DNA from: Palleronia caenipelagi
GTDB lineage: Bacteria; Pseudomonadota; Alphaproteobacteria; Rhodobacterales; Rhodobacteraceae
Length of the DNA stretch: 54,027 nt
Reading direction: 5' to 3'
Assembly: GCF_007004065.1 (NCBI RefSeq)
Contig: NZ_VFSV01000023.1
Span: 1-54,027, forward strand
Positions 42,729-51,688 of this stretch are shown piece by piece (within the stretch, counting starts at the first letter, position 1; each line of letters starts with the position of its first letter). The notes under the pieces are model-generated. The model worked only from the letters and a program-made list of their open reading frames with translations. It had not been told where the DNA came from and did not search any database. Position numbers and translations under genes: made by a program.

Positions 42729-44663
42729 ATGGGCACAACTCTGGAAATTCGGCATACGCTGCGCAACGAGGTTCACGAGATTAAGCTCGGCCGTAAGCGT
42801 TACGTGCTAGGTAGCAGCGCGGAGAGCGAACATGGTGAGGCGATCCGCCTGAAATCTGCGTTCGTAAGGAAGAATCATGCCTTTCTCGATTACAGCGCCC
42901 GTGGCTGGAACTTGACCGCGAAATTCGCCGATGTTCGCAGCAAGGACGATAGAAACGAGGAACTCGAGATCGACACCGAATACCGGTTTCGTGCCAATGC
43001 GCGCTTCACCATCGGCGATTTCGAGCTGGCGCTGATCGAGACCCCCGATGCTGGCGAGTTGGATGCCGAAGCGTCACAGGGGCAGATGCCGCGGCTCGAT
43101 ATTTTGATCGACGAGACAAAGCTGCGTGTTTCGGACGAGACCGAGCGGCTGGCCGGGCGCGGCGAGCTGGACCAAGATGATCCAGACTACGCCGTGAAGA
43201 TCATGCCTATCATCGACCGCCACTTAGCAGATGCGATCCAAGCGGTCGAAAAGGGCGATTTGCGGCTCTGCGCCAAGGAAGCCCTGCGGCGTGATTTGAT
43301 CATGCGAATCCTCGGGCATACAGGCACACTCGAAAGAGCGCGGGGGCATTCGGTCAAAGACATTAACCGTGACGACATGGCTCGCTTACATGTTGAGTTC
43401 CAGTCCAAGCTCGGTCTGTCGTCGACCTCGCGCAGCCACCGCGACAATCTGCGCAAACTGAATGATAAGTTCAGCACCGTCTTCGCGGCGAAGGCGAACA
43501 CGCTGGATTTCAACTTGCTAAAAAAGCTGGTCGAGGAAACCGTGCGCCAGTCGGTGCGTGCGATTATGACGAGTATCGGCCCGCTTGAGCCTCTGCGAGA
43601 AATCGACGCGATCTCAGAGATAATGGTCGTTGCCCATGACGAGATATTTGTAGAGATTGAGGGTCGGCTGATGCTGACTGGCCTGCGTTTCGTGGACGAG
43701 GCGGAGTCGATGCGTGTGGCAGCCAAGATCGCGCGAGACAGCGACACTTCAGTAGACCGCACCAACCCCTATCGAGACGGACGATTGGCGGATGGATCGC
43801 GCGTGAACATGGTGATTCCACCGATCGCGCTGAAGGGCGCTGCTGTTACGATCCGGAAATTCGGCAAGAGCGCCCTGACGCTGGAACAACTCGTGGTCAA
43901 AGAGAGTTTGTCACCCGCAATGGCGAGTTTTCTTAAGGCTTGCGTGGTGTCAAAGAAGAACATTGTAGTGGCCGGCGGCACCGGCAGCGGCAAGACGACT
44001 ATGGTGAACTGGCTCGGCTCTCTCATCCCAATTTCCGAGCGCGTGATCACCATCGAGGACACTGCCGAGCTTCGGCTCTACCTGGAGCATGTGGTGTCGT
44101 TGCAGGCCGTTGCCAAAACACCTGACAATGCCGGTCACACGATCCGTGATCTAGTGAAGAACGCCCTTCGGATGCGACCCGACCGCATCGTGATCGGTGA
44201 ATGCCGTGGCGGCGAAGCTTTCGATATGCTCCAGGCGATGAATACTGGGCATGAAGGATCCATGACCACTCTGCACGCCAATAATCCAATCGAGACTATG
44301 TCACGGATTGAGAATTTGGTGCTGGCGGCGGGTGAAGGCCTGCCTGTCGACGCAATCCGTTACCAGATCGCAGGCGCGCTCGATTTCGTGGTACAGCTGA
44401 AGCAATACGCCGATGGAAACCGGAAGATAGCCGAGATCGCTGAGGTTGGCGGCATCGACCCGATTAGCAAGCGGGTGGAGATCAACCCGATCTTCCAAAC
44501 CCACTACAACGCCAACCGGCCGGGTGACGGGACCGCCTTCACCTTCGCCGGTCGCACGCCGGTGGCCATCGCCGAGATCGTAGAAGCTGGGTTTGACCCA
44601 GGTCTTCTTATGGGGGGCGTCTCGGCGATGACGCACTCCGATGCTGGTGCGCGCCATGTTTGA
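42729..44663 (+). CDS. FHA domain fused to a CpaF/TadA ATPase (second copy)
   Basis: Residues about 1-100 form a forkhead-associated-type domain (YVLGSSAESEHGEAIRLKSA, then FVRKNHAFLDYSARGWNL, ending FTIGDFELALIE). The phosphopeptide arginine of the usual GR/SxxH signature is only partly conserved. The rest is a complete CpaF: Walker A VAGGTGSGKTTMVNWL (about 412-427), VITIEDTAEL, MRPDRIVIGECRGGEAFDML and TGHEGSMTTLHANNP. An FHA-ATPase fusion implies control by Thr-phosphorylated partners. FHA-CpaF fusions are known to me from some Tad-like gene clusters of predatory bacteria, but not as a standard alphaproteobacterial component. It is coupled to TadB by overlap. Confidence 0.88.
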   Translation: MGTTLEIRHTLRNEVHEIKLGRKRYVLGSSAESEHGEAIRLKSAFVRKNHAFLDYSARGWNLTAKFADVRSKDDRNEELEIDTEYRFRANARFTIGDFELALIETPDAGELDAEASQGQMPRLDILIDETKLRVSDETERLAGRGELDQDDPDYAVKIMPIIDRHLADAIQAVEKGDLRLCAKEALRRDLIMRILGHTGTLERARGHSVKDINRDDMARLHVEFQSKLGLSSTSRSHRDNLRKLNDKFSTVFAAKANTLDFNLLKKLVEETVRQSVRAIMTSIGPLEPLREIDAISEIMVVAHDEIFVEIEGRLMLTGLRFVDEAESMRVAAKIARDSDTSVDRTNPYRDGRLADGSRVNMVIPPIALKGAAVTIRKFGKSALTLEQLVVKESLSPAMASFLKACVVSKKNIVVAGGTGSGKTTMVNWLGSLIPISERVITIEDTAELRLYLEHVVSLQAVAKTPDNAGHTIRDLVKNALRMRPDRIVIGECRGGEAFDMLQAMNTGHEGSMTTLHANNPIETMSRIENLVLAAGEGLPVDAIRYQIAGALDFVVQLKQYADGNRKIAEIAEVGGIDPISKRVEINPIFQTHYNANRPGDGTAFTFAGRTPVAIAEIVEAGFDPGLLMGGVSAMTHSDAGARHV

Positions 44664-45537
44664 TCTGTTGCGAGACCAGCCGGCTGTACTTCTGCCACTT
44701 TTCTTGGCCGTCGGTGTCCTGATGGCAACGATCGGGCTGTTCAATCTGATCATGCCAGCAGGCGAACGTTTCGCAAAGCGCGTCGCGGATACCTATGAAG
44801 TCCGCTTTGTTGACCAACTGCAATTTGCGCCCGTCGCGCCGGTCGTGTTTCAACTGGGTCTTGTGCTTCTCATTCTTGCCTGCGCGCTCATCTTGGTGTT
44901 CCTGCCCATCCTTCAGGGGCTTCCGATTACAGCGGCGCTTCTGGCTTCAACTGTACTGCTGCCCAAGGTGTTTTACGTGGTGCTCAAGACTGAGCGGCGT
45001 AAGAAGATCGACAAGGTACTTCCGAACGTCTTGCAGCAGCTCGCCGCGAATTTTCGCTCCACTAGCGATATCAGCCGTGCTTTAGCGGAGGTGGCAGAGA
45101 CCGCGCCAAAGCCGATGGATCACGAGTTGCGTCTAATCCGGCAGAAGGAGAACGACCTCAAGAGCTTTCCCGATGCGCTCGATCAGGCCCGACGGCGGAT
45201 CGGATCAGACTGGTTCGACGTTGTAGCCGCGGTGTTGAAGACAACCTACGAGAAGGGCGGTAAAGAGGCTGACGCGCTGATGAACCTGTCGCGTGTCTTC
45301 GTGCAGCTGACAAAGATGCGCGACCGACTGGACACTGCCACCAGCCAAGGCCGCATGTCGATGCGCATCATCATGGTGATGCCATTCCTTGTAGTCATTA
45401 TTGCGCTTGTGGCTGTACCCGACATCACCGCTGGGGTTTGGGCGTCGAACGTTGGGAAGTTCATGCTAGCGCTGGCCGTACTTGTTTATATCATCGCGAT
45501 CTCGGTCGCGATTTGGCTATCTTCGGTGAAGGTATGA
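44641..45537 (+). CDS. tadB: TadB-like inner-membrane platform protein
   Basis: The 298-residue protein has the T2SSF/TadB layout: an N-terminal membrane helix (PLFLAVGVLMATIGLFNLI), a pair of helices (VVFQLGLVLLILACALILVF, ITAALLASTVLLPKVFYVVL), a cytoplasmic T2SSF domain (ERRKKIDKVLPNVLQQLAAN, ARRRIGSDWFDVVAAVLKTT) and two C-terminal helices. It would form the platform on which CpaF acts. ATG 44656 is an alternative start. It overlaps both the ATPase gene before it and tadC after it. Confidence 0.88.
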   Translation: MLVRAMFDLLRDQPAVLLPLFLAVGVLMATIGLFNLIMPAGERFAKRVADTYEVRFVDQLQFAPVAPVVFQLGLVLLILACALILVFLPILQGLPITAALLASTVLLPKVFYVVLKTERRKKIDKVLPNVLQQLAANFRSTSDISRALAEVAETAPKPMDHELRLIRQKENDLKSFPDALDQARRRIGSDWFDVVAAVLKTTYEKGGKEADALMNLSRVFVQLTKMRDRLDTATSQGRMSMRIIMVMPFLVVIIALVAVPDITAGVWASNVGKFMLALAVLVYIIAISVAIWLSSVKV

Positions 45538-46397
45538 CGGAGCTGGTACCAATCGTAGCAGGGCTCGCCGGTTTCATGATCTCCACGGGCGTCCTTATGA
45601 TCTTGTGGCATCCGACGCGCGAGTTCATTGAGGCCCTGACTGAGGCAGTCCGCTATCACGATCCCTTACAAGCTGTGGTCGTGGCCGGCGGCGGCGGCCG
45701 AAGACCGGATGCCGATTCCGGGAACTGGCGAGTTGGCCTGACTAACCGGCCGCATGACCAACTGAATCTTTCCGAGCGGCAATATGCGCGAGGTCTCGCG
45801 GTGGCTGGCAGTCTCAGCGGTCTCGCGATGGCGGCGATCCTGGTCATAGTAATGCAGAGTTGGGTTGCGATTCTGGTCGGCTTCATCGCAGTCATTAGCT
45901 TTCGATTCCTATTTGAATTCGCAATCCAAGACCAATTGCGTAGTAACCATTTGGAGCAGTTGCGCCAGTTCCCATTCTTTCTCGACATCTTCCAGTTGAC
46001 TGTTCAAGCCGGCGGAGACTTGGACGATGCCATAACCTCTTATCGGGCGATCTACGGAAACGATCCAATAGGGCGGGAGCTTGCGATCCTGCAAGAAAGC
46101 CATACAGCCTTCGGCATCGCCGAGAGCCTCGACCGGCTCCGCAACCGGGTTGGAAATGTGGACCTGAAGAATGTCGTCGGGGAACTGGCCCAGAAGATTC
46201 GCGTAGGTGCCAATCTCGAACAGACGTTAGCGCAGCAGAGTGAGGACATGCGTGATTTGCGTGAGGAGTTGGCAGCCAAGCGCGCCGAGGAACTGAACGC
46301 AAAGTTTAACTGGCCGGTGGTGCTCGCGACGGTGGCGACCTTTCTAATTTTCCTATCTCCGGCGATCGCGCTGATCTTTGATTCGGGGTTTCTGTAA
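45534..46397 (+). CDS. tadC: TadC-like inner-membrane platform protein
   Basis: The start is ATG 45534 (ATGA overlap with tadB). The 287-residue protein carries an N-terminal helix (VPIVAGLAGFMISTGVLMIL), a middle pair (LAVAGSLSGLAMAAILVIV, WVAILVGFIAVISFRFLFEF), a T2SSF domain (LRQFPFFLDIFQLTVQAGGD, AQKIRVGANLEQTLAQQSED) and a final helix (VLATVATFLIFLSPAIALIF). TadB and TadC together form the platform of Tad systems. The pair is present and intact here. Confidence 0.88.
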   Translation: MTELVPIVAGLAGFMISTGVLMILWHPTREFIEALTEAVRYHDPLQAVVVAGGGGRRPDADSGNWRVGLTNRPHDQLNLSERQYARGLAVAGSLSGLAMAAILVIVMQSWVAILVGFIAVISFRFLFEFAIQDQLRSNHLEQLRQFPFFLDIFQLTVQAGGDLDDAITSYRAIYGNDPIGRELAILQESHTAFGIAESLDRLRNRVGNVDLKNVVGELAQKIRVGANLEQTLAQQSEDMRDLREELAAKRAEELNAKFNWPVVLATVATFLIFLSPAIALIFDSGFL

Positions 46398-46464
46398 TGG
46401 GTCCGCGTAGTGTTCGGTTGAGGCGGACGTGGGTCGATCCTGGCACTGGCACGGAAGTTGCGCC

Positions 46465-47280
46465 GTGACTGACACGCTTTACTTGAACGTTCTTAGCGGA
46501 GCAATGATCGGCGAGCGGTTGAAGGTGCCTGGTACCGAGGCCTCGTTGGGCGGCAAGGGTAGCGGCGCGGAAATCGCAGTCTCAGGTGTCGCGCATGGAC
46601 TGAAGACAGCGGAGTTCCGAATAAGCCGTGGTCGCTGGGTGTTGGAAGAGATCGCGCAAGGCCAGGTGCGGCTGAACGGGCGCCGCCCTGGTCGGCGAAA
46701 CACCCTGAAATCGGGAGACGCTATTGCCGTACCAGGCATTTTGCCAAAGGAACCGATCCGGCTCGAAGTGGAGATCGAGAGGGACAAAAACCGCAGTCTT
46801 CTCCCAGTTTCGCTGAACCTTGGCAAGGTGAACCCGCAATATGTAGTTGTGGGCATTGTTTATGGGCTAATGTTCATCTTTGCTGCGATCTACCTAAGAG
46901 GCGGCGACGAGGGGCGCAGTACGGCCCAGCGTGCCGAGATCGGTGCAATCCTGTGGGCCGAAATCGAGGCGGCGGGACCGGCGGCAAATAGCGAGTGGAT
47001 CCTGTTTGATCCCACGCCTCAAAGCTTTCGAGACTTGCGCGTTGTGATGGCTTCGAGCCTACCTGAGGCAGAACGGGACGCTATGGCCGCGAAATTCGTA
47101 CTGACTGTGGAGCAACGCTTCGCTAAGGCGCGCAGGCTGGCGGACATAGGCCTAGAGGAAGAGGCAATTGAGGAATACGATCTCATCATCGACCTGATGG
47201 ACGATGATGCCGAGTTGCGCACCACTCAGGAAGCATTGCGTGAACGGCACGCGGTCTCGAATGCTGGGGGACGACCATGA
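46465..47280 (+). CDS. FHA-like cytoplasmic domain on a single-pass membrane protein
   Basis: I use GTG 46465, preceded by GGAAG, rather than the longer frame from 46429. The 271-residue protein has an N-terminal FHA-like fold (about 1-100: TLYLNVLSGAMIGERLKVPG, ISRGRWVLEEIAQGQVRLNG, SGDAIAVPGI). One membrane helix follows (YVVVGIVYGLMFIFAAIYL, about 130-150), then a helical region with a TPR-like pair (FAKARRLADIGLEEEAIEEY). The layout recalls YscD/EscD-type type III secretion ring proteins, which also pair an FHA fold with one membrane pass. It is co-translated with the pseudokinase gene (ATGA), suggesting an FHA-pseudokinase complex. Confidence 0.72.
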   Translation: MTDTLYLNVLSGAMIGERLKVPGTEASLGGKGSGAEIAVSGVAHGLKTAEFRISRGRWVLEEIAQGQVRLNGRRPGRRNTLKSGDAIAVPGILPKEPIRLEVEIERDKNRSLLPVSLNLGKVNPQYVVVGIVYGLMFIFAAIYLRGGDEGRSTAQRAEIGAILWAEIEAAGPAANSEWILFDPTPQSFRDLRVVMASSLPEAERDAMAAKFVLTVEQRFAKARRLADIGLEEEAIEEYDLIIDLMDDDAELRTTQEALRERHAVSNAGGRP

Positions 47281-50200
47281 GTTATGACGAAAACGCTCTG
47301 CTATCGCATCTAGCAAATGAATACCAAATTGAAAAGAGCGATTACATAGAATATGGTGCGTGTCGCCTGTATCGCGGCTTGGCGACCAGCAAGGACGAGC
47401 GCGAGGTGTGGATCTATGTCCCCCGGCCCGAGGTCCATGCTGTATCCAAAGCGCGAAAAGCGCTGGTGTCGAAGTTCAGGGTCTACCGAGATCGGGTCAG
47501 CGCTGACAGTGATCCGAGCCTGCCGGAACCCTTCGATTTTTACTCCGAAAAGGAGACGAAATCAGCAGCAGCACTGGTTACAACGCGGCATGAGGCCGTT
47601 CAAATCCCACCCGGTCTAAGCGTTGACGAATACCCGCATATGCAGGGTGCCATGTTGCGGCTTCTGCGCAGCATCACGATGTTGGAGACCGCTGATTTGG
47701 TGCAACCGCCCGTGGGCGAAAAAGCCGTGCAAATCGTACGCTTCGGTGGCAATGTACAGTTTTTGCTTGACAAGATCTTCTTCGATGCGCCGGAGGCGGT
47801 CGCTCCCTCGCTTCTATTCCAGCCCGCCTTCATCGCGCCCGAATTTACCAATCTTACACACGACCAGATCATCGCGCAATCGAACGGCCCATCTGGGCCC
47901 CCTCATGTGTATGCACTAGGCAAGTTCTTCATCTATGCCACCTCCGGACCCGGCGCGCTCCTCCGGATATTCACAAAATCGGTGCCCGATGCGCTCGAGG
48001 CAGAGCCCGAGGCGGCCATGAGCGATATGCAGCTTTGGACCAATATCGCAAATGCCCATCCTGAAACCGACGGCACACCGCTTGACAGCGCACGCGCCGC
48101 AGGGATGTCTGGTGAACTGGTCGACCTGACTATGCGTGCGGTGGCGCATCTACCAGAAAAACGCCCTCCCAACGTGCCGCTGTTTTACGAAGGTTTCCGC
48201 AGCACAGTCGGCCAGATACAAGAAAATGAAAATGGCGGCGTGGACACAGGCGGCGGTGATCGCAATACTTGGACAAAGACCCTGGTCGCGGCAGGCGTGA
48301 TGGCAACGCTTGTGGCAGGCGCGGGCTGGTTGATGCTCGAGCAGCAACAAAGGGAGCGCGAAATCGCCGAGGCACGAACGGAAATGATCGCGCTATGCCG
48401 ACCTATCGAGGCACGGCTGAATTCCTTAGAAGACACGCCATTCACAGAACACCCAGCATGGCAGGAAGCCGTCGATGAAATTGATGCGGCTTTAGCAATC
48501 GTGGAAGACAATTCCCGGATCTCTGATACCGAAGGTCATTGCCGCGCGGCAAGAGATCATATTTTCAAAGTCGAAACCGAAACTATCGCCGCTCAGCGCC
48601 GGGCACTTCAGGTAGAATTGGATTTCGCCCATGCGACCGGGGCCGCGCCTGCACTGAACCTCGCCGAGGCCGAGCAACTTGCAGTCGCAGAAACGCCGCA
48701 GGACGACCTCGTCGGCTTCGAGGTAATCCTACGCACTGAGACAGAGGCGCTGATCGCTCAACATAGCACGGAGCTGGAGGGGCGCGCGTCGGCCCTTCTG
48801 AATTATGTCGCCGATTTGCGCGGCCTCTGGTCCGTGCCGGCGGCGAATGATGCCACGTTGACTGCCGGCGACGCACTAATTTCGGCCTTGGAGAAAGCGC
48901 CCGGCGCGGCCCGCCTTAGGGCCGTCCACTTGGCCACAGACGCTCTGGCGGAAAGCGCGGCTGGGACGATATCCGCCGATATTAGCGAACGGGTCGGGGC
49001 GCTTGTAGCCGTCGCGGAGACCCTTGCCGCGGGTCTTGGCGAGACCGAGGATCTCATCGCCTTACGTGAAGCGATCGCGACCGCAGCCGAACCTCTACAG
49101 GCGCTTCCGTCGTTGGTCGCCACCCAAGAGCGTTACACCTCCGTGGTGGCGCTCGAAGCAAAGGCCGAGGCATTGCGCGCCAGCACCGAGGCGGCGCTGG
49201 CCGAGCTTTCGTCCCTGCGTGCACTCATCGACGAGATCGCAACTTCAGCCGAAGCCGAGGGCTACGGCGCCGACTTGGCGCTCTCCGAAATGCTCGACCA
49301 AGCCGCTCAACTTCCGAAACTTGCCCCGGCGTTACCCGAATGGCAGGATATCGCGGGCCGCATTGAGGACAGCGCCGGCGTGCTGAGCGCTGAATGGAGC
49401 GAGGGACGCGCTGCCTGCGCCCGGTTCCTCCAGGTCTTCGGCGAGCTTGAGGCTGAGGTCGCGAACCAGCCCGAGGAGGACACGCTGCGTGCCGCTGAAT
49501 CGATAGCGCAAGCGATCACTAAGGGCGCGCAGGCTGGCCGTGACGGGTTCGAGCAGTGCATCGAAGCGATGCAAATGGTTCAGGTAGTCGCTGTCGCCGC
49601 ACCGGCGCGGAAGCTTCTGCGGAACTTGGAGGACGCACGCAAAAAGGCCATCGCCTTCGGGGTCGACGACCGTGTGCCGCAATTCCAAGACTTGGAGTTG
49701 GCCTACGCGACACTCATCACGCGCGAGGAACCGGTGGACCAGAACAGCTTGTCGCGGCTGGAGCTAGATGTGCAGGCGGTGTCGGACGGCTATTCCGCCG
49801 CCGCCGACGCTCTAGCCAACGCCACGGCGCAGTTCGAACGTCTCAGTGTCGAGGAAGACGAGGAGCGCAGCCGCGCAGCCAGAATGGACTTAACCAGCCT
49901 ATCAGTCTGGTCCGAAGGCCTATCAGCCTACCCGATGCCTGCTGACAATGATCCGTTCCAGGGCAATCCTCAGCTCCTCGCGCGGATCACGGCGATGCGC
50001 GACCTGATCGCTCGATTCGAACAAGGCGAATTTGTTCCGTGCGACCTTCGTGGGCACGAAATGATAGGTATCGTTGCGTCGGACCGCGACGTGAGCAACT
50101 TTATGGCAAGCCCGTTGGCCAGGGTCGCCTCGGCTGGCTATGTTCAGGCAGCGGGCCAGAGGCTGGCGGGGCACCACTGCCTTTCGCTGAGCCCCGTCAC

Positions 50201-50609
50201 AATCGCGGATCTCCAGGCTTGGGCCACAAAGCTGCGCGCGACCGAACAGGAAAACCGGCGCCAGATTGAGGCGGCGCAGGTTGGGCCGGACGGAGTAGCA
50301 GTGAACACGAGCCACTACCTGGCCTCGCGTTATGTCGAGTTCCTGCGCCGCGACACCGGCCAAGTTGTCTGTGTGGCCCCAGCCGAGTTGACGCTTCAGG
50401 CGCTGGCCTCGGCCTCTGGCAGGCGGCTCCTGGGATCGGTGTCCGAGATTACAGGCAGCCGTTGCGACGATACGAGGGCAGGGCGAGGTCGGCTAGCCGT
50501 CATCGATCCCACAAACCCTGGTGCTGATCCGAGCTGCTGGCCTGAGAACGAACGCGCGCCTGGCGCAGGGTTCCGTGTCGCTATGGGCGATATCTGCAAG
50601 GGAGAATAA
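47277..50609 (+). CDS. Membrane-anchored pseudokinase with long periplasmic coiled region
   Basis: Residues about 10-300 follow the outline of a Ser/Thr protein kinase: YQIEKSDYIEYGACRLYRGL (glycine-rich loop position), VWIYV where VAIK is expected (Lys lost), LVQPPVGEKAVQIVRFGGNV where HRDxKxxN belongs (all lost) and LLDK where DFG belongs. The later structural motifs are kept: IAPEF (APE) at 186-190 and VYALGKFFIYATSG at 211-224. It should therefore be catalytically dead. A membrane helix (about 332-354) separates it from about 750 residues of mostly helical, alanine/glutamate-rich sequence outside the cytoplasm. Gene coupling to the FHA-like protein suggests a signalling or scaffold complex for the Tad apparatus. 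It resembles PASTA-type kinases only in topology. Confidence 0.75.
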   Translation: MSYDENALLSHLANEYQIEKSDYIEYGACRLYRGLATSKDEREVWIYVPRPEVHAVSKARKALVSKFRVYRDRVSADSDPSLPEPFDFYSEKETKSAAALVTTRHEAVQIPPGLSVDEYPHMQGAMLRLLRSITMLETADLVQPPVGEKAVQIVRFGGNVQFLLDKIFFDAPEAVAPSLLFQPAFIAPEFTNLTHDQIIAQSNGPSGPPHVYALGKFFIYATSGPGALLRIFTKSVPDALEAEPEAAMSDMQLWTNIANAHPETDGTPLDSARAAGMSGELVDLTMRAVAHLPEKRPPNVPLFYEGFRSTVGQIQENENGGVDTGGGDRNTWTKTLVAAGVMATLVAGAGWLMLEQQQREREIAEARTEMIALCRPIEARLNSLEDTPFTEHPAWQEAVDEIDAALAIVEDNSRISDTEGHCRAARDHIFKVETETIAAQRRALQVELDFAHATGAAPALNLAEAEQLAVAETPQDDLVGFEVILRTETEALIAQHSTELEGRASALLNYVADLRGLWSVPAANDATLTAGDALISALEKAPGAARLRAVHLATDALAESAAGTISADISERVGALVAVAETLAAGLGETEDLIALREAIATAAEPLQALPSLVATQERYTSVVALEAKAEALRASTEAALAELSSLRALIDEIATSAEAEGYGADLALSEMLDQAAQLPKLAPALPEWQDIAGRIEDSAGVLSAEWSEGRAACARFLQVFGELEAEVANQPEEDTLRAAESIAQAITKGAQAGRDGFEQCIEAMQMVQVVAVAAPARKLLRNLEDARKKAIAFGVDDRVPQFQDLELAYATLITREEPVDQNSLSRLELDVQAVSDGYSAAADALANATAQFERLSVEEDEERSRAARMDLTSLSVWSEGLSAYPMPADNDPFQGNPQLLARITAMRDLIARFEQGEFVPCDLRGHEMIGIVASDRDVSNFMASPLARVASAGYVQAAGQRLAGHHCLSLSPVTIADLQAWATKLRATEQENRRQIEAAQVGPDGVAVNTSHYLASRYVEFLRRDTGQVVCVAPAELTLQALASASGRRLLGSVSEITGSRCDDTRAGRGRLAVIDPTNPGADPSCWPENERAPGAGFRVAMGDICKGE

Positions 50610-50610
50610 A

Positions 50611-51135
50611 ATGAAACTAACTTCGCACCATCTGTTCGGCCGCCTTCGTGCTGTAATATGCGCAATGTCCCTCTTGTTGGCCGCGACCACTCTGACCGCG
50701 TCAGCGCAAGTGCGAAATCAGATGCCCGAGGGCAGAGAGGCTGAGGCCCTGCGCCAAGCTTACGCCAATCTAATGACCGGCGAATTTTCCGTGGCGGCGG
50801 CCGGCTACAAAGATATCGCGGTTCGCTATAGTAACACCGCCGCCGAACCGGTCGCTAGGCGCGGTGCGCTAGTGGCCGAGATCCTGATCTGGTCCCAGGA
50901 CATCGCACAGGAAGAAGGCAATGCGGCAACCATGGCGCGGCTGCGGTCGCGGACCTTGCCTCAATCAATCCGTGAACTGCACGAAGAGGGTGTGATTGCG
51001 GAGGAGGAAGCCGCCTATTGGCAGGCCTTCATCGATACCAATGCTGATATCGCAGCGCTTGCGGCGACGCCCGACTTCGCCTTTCTCAGCCCCGACGCCT
51101 TTTCCGCAGCTGTCCTCGCGACCGCGCAGCGCTAG
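50611..51135 (+). CDS. Small exported protein, Tad-linked
   Basis: The ATG at 50611 follows a GGGAG ribosome binding site one base after the pseudokinase stop; an upstream extension of the frame is unsupported. The 174-residue product has a signal peptide (VICAMSLLLAATTLTASAQ). The mature part is helical, with a repeat-like segment (EALRQAYANLMTGEFSVAAA, GYKDIAVRYSNTAAEPVARR) resembling TPR-like folding. TadD is the TPR pilotin of standard Tad systems, and this might be its functional counterpart, though no lipobox is visible. Function unknown. Confidence 0.7.
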   Translation: MKLTSHHLFGRLRAVICAMSLLLAATTLTASAQVRNQMPEGREAEALRQAYANLMTGEFSVAAAGYKDIAVRYSNTAAEPVARRGALVAEILIWSQDIAQEEGNAATMARLRSRTLPQSIRELHEEGVIAEEEAAYWQAFIDTNADIAALAATPDFAFLSPDAFSAAVLATAQR

Positions 51136-51145
51136 TCCCGACCGG

Positions 51146-51577
51146 ATGCTTGTCCTATCGTGGCAGGTTGCTGTAGCAGCTCTTGCGTTGGCGATGGCGC
51201 TGAACGACGCGCGCCAATTCAAAGTACCAAACGCAATTCCGACGGGGTTGGCCGTACTATTTTTGCTCGCCGCTATTTCAATTTTTCCCTTCGAGCGGAG
51301 CCTGATTTCCGCCGCGACTGGAGCGGCGGTCATCACTGTAGGATTCGGACTATTCGTAGCGGACCTGCTGCCCGGCGGCGACGCAAAAGCGCTGGCGGCT
51401 GCCGCTCTGATCGTTGCGCCTTGGGACTGGGTGACAGTCCTGATCGCATTCTGGCTGATGACTTTGTTCTTAGGGTTGATTCTTCTATTCCAGGGTCGGG
51501 GGAAAAAGTCCCGCTTTCCGATGGGACTTCCGATCGGTCTGACATTGGCCGGTTACGCCTTGTCTACACCACCTTGA
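51146..51577 (+). CDS. cpaA: CpaA/TadV-type prepilin peptidase
   Basis: The 143-residue, highly hydrophobic protein has the A24 aspartate pair: the first in NDARQFKVPN after the first helix, the second in LPGGDAKALAA (GGDxK). Four to five helices are visible (VAVAALALAMAL, IPTGLAVLFLLAAISIF, AATGAAVITVGFGLFVADLL, WVTVLIAFWLMTLFLGLILL). It would remove the leaders of the pilin and TadE-like proteins and closes the plus-strand set. The start is ATG 51146. Confidence 0.85.
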   Translation: MLVLSWQVAVAALALAMALNDARQFKVPNAIPTGLAVLFLLAAISIFPFERSLISAATGAAVITVGFGLFVADLLPGGDAKALAAAALIVAPWDWVTVLIAFWLMTLFLGLILLFQGRGKKSRFPMGLPIGLTLAGYALSTPP

Positions 51578-51688
51578 CGGGACGAACAGTAGCGCGCAGG
51601 TGAAGTTGGACGGCACTGTAAAGTAAACGCGCATAAGGAGAGTGGGGCATTGGCCCTGCAATCACGCGACCTCTACGCCCGCGATGCT

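Noticed and set aside
40276-50609. Reading the FHA and kinase genes as part of a type VI secretion system
   Set aside because: No Tss sheath, Hcp, VgrG or ClpV genes are present, and the ATPases are of the CpaF type.
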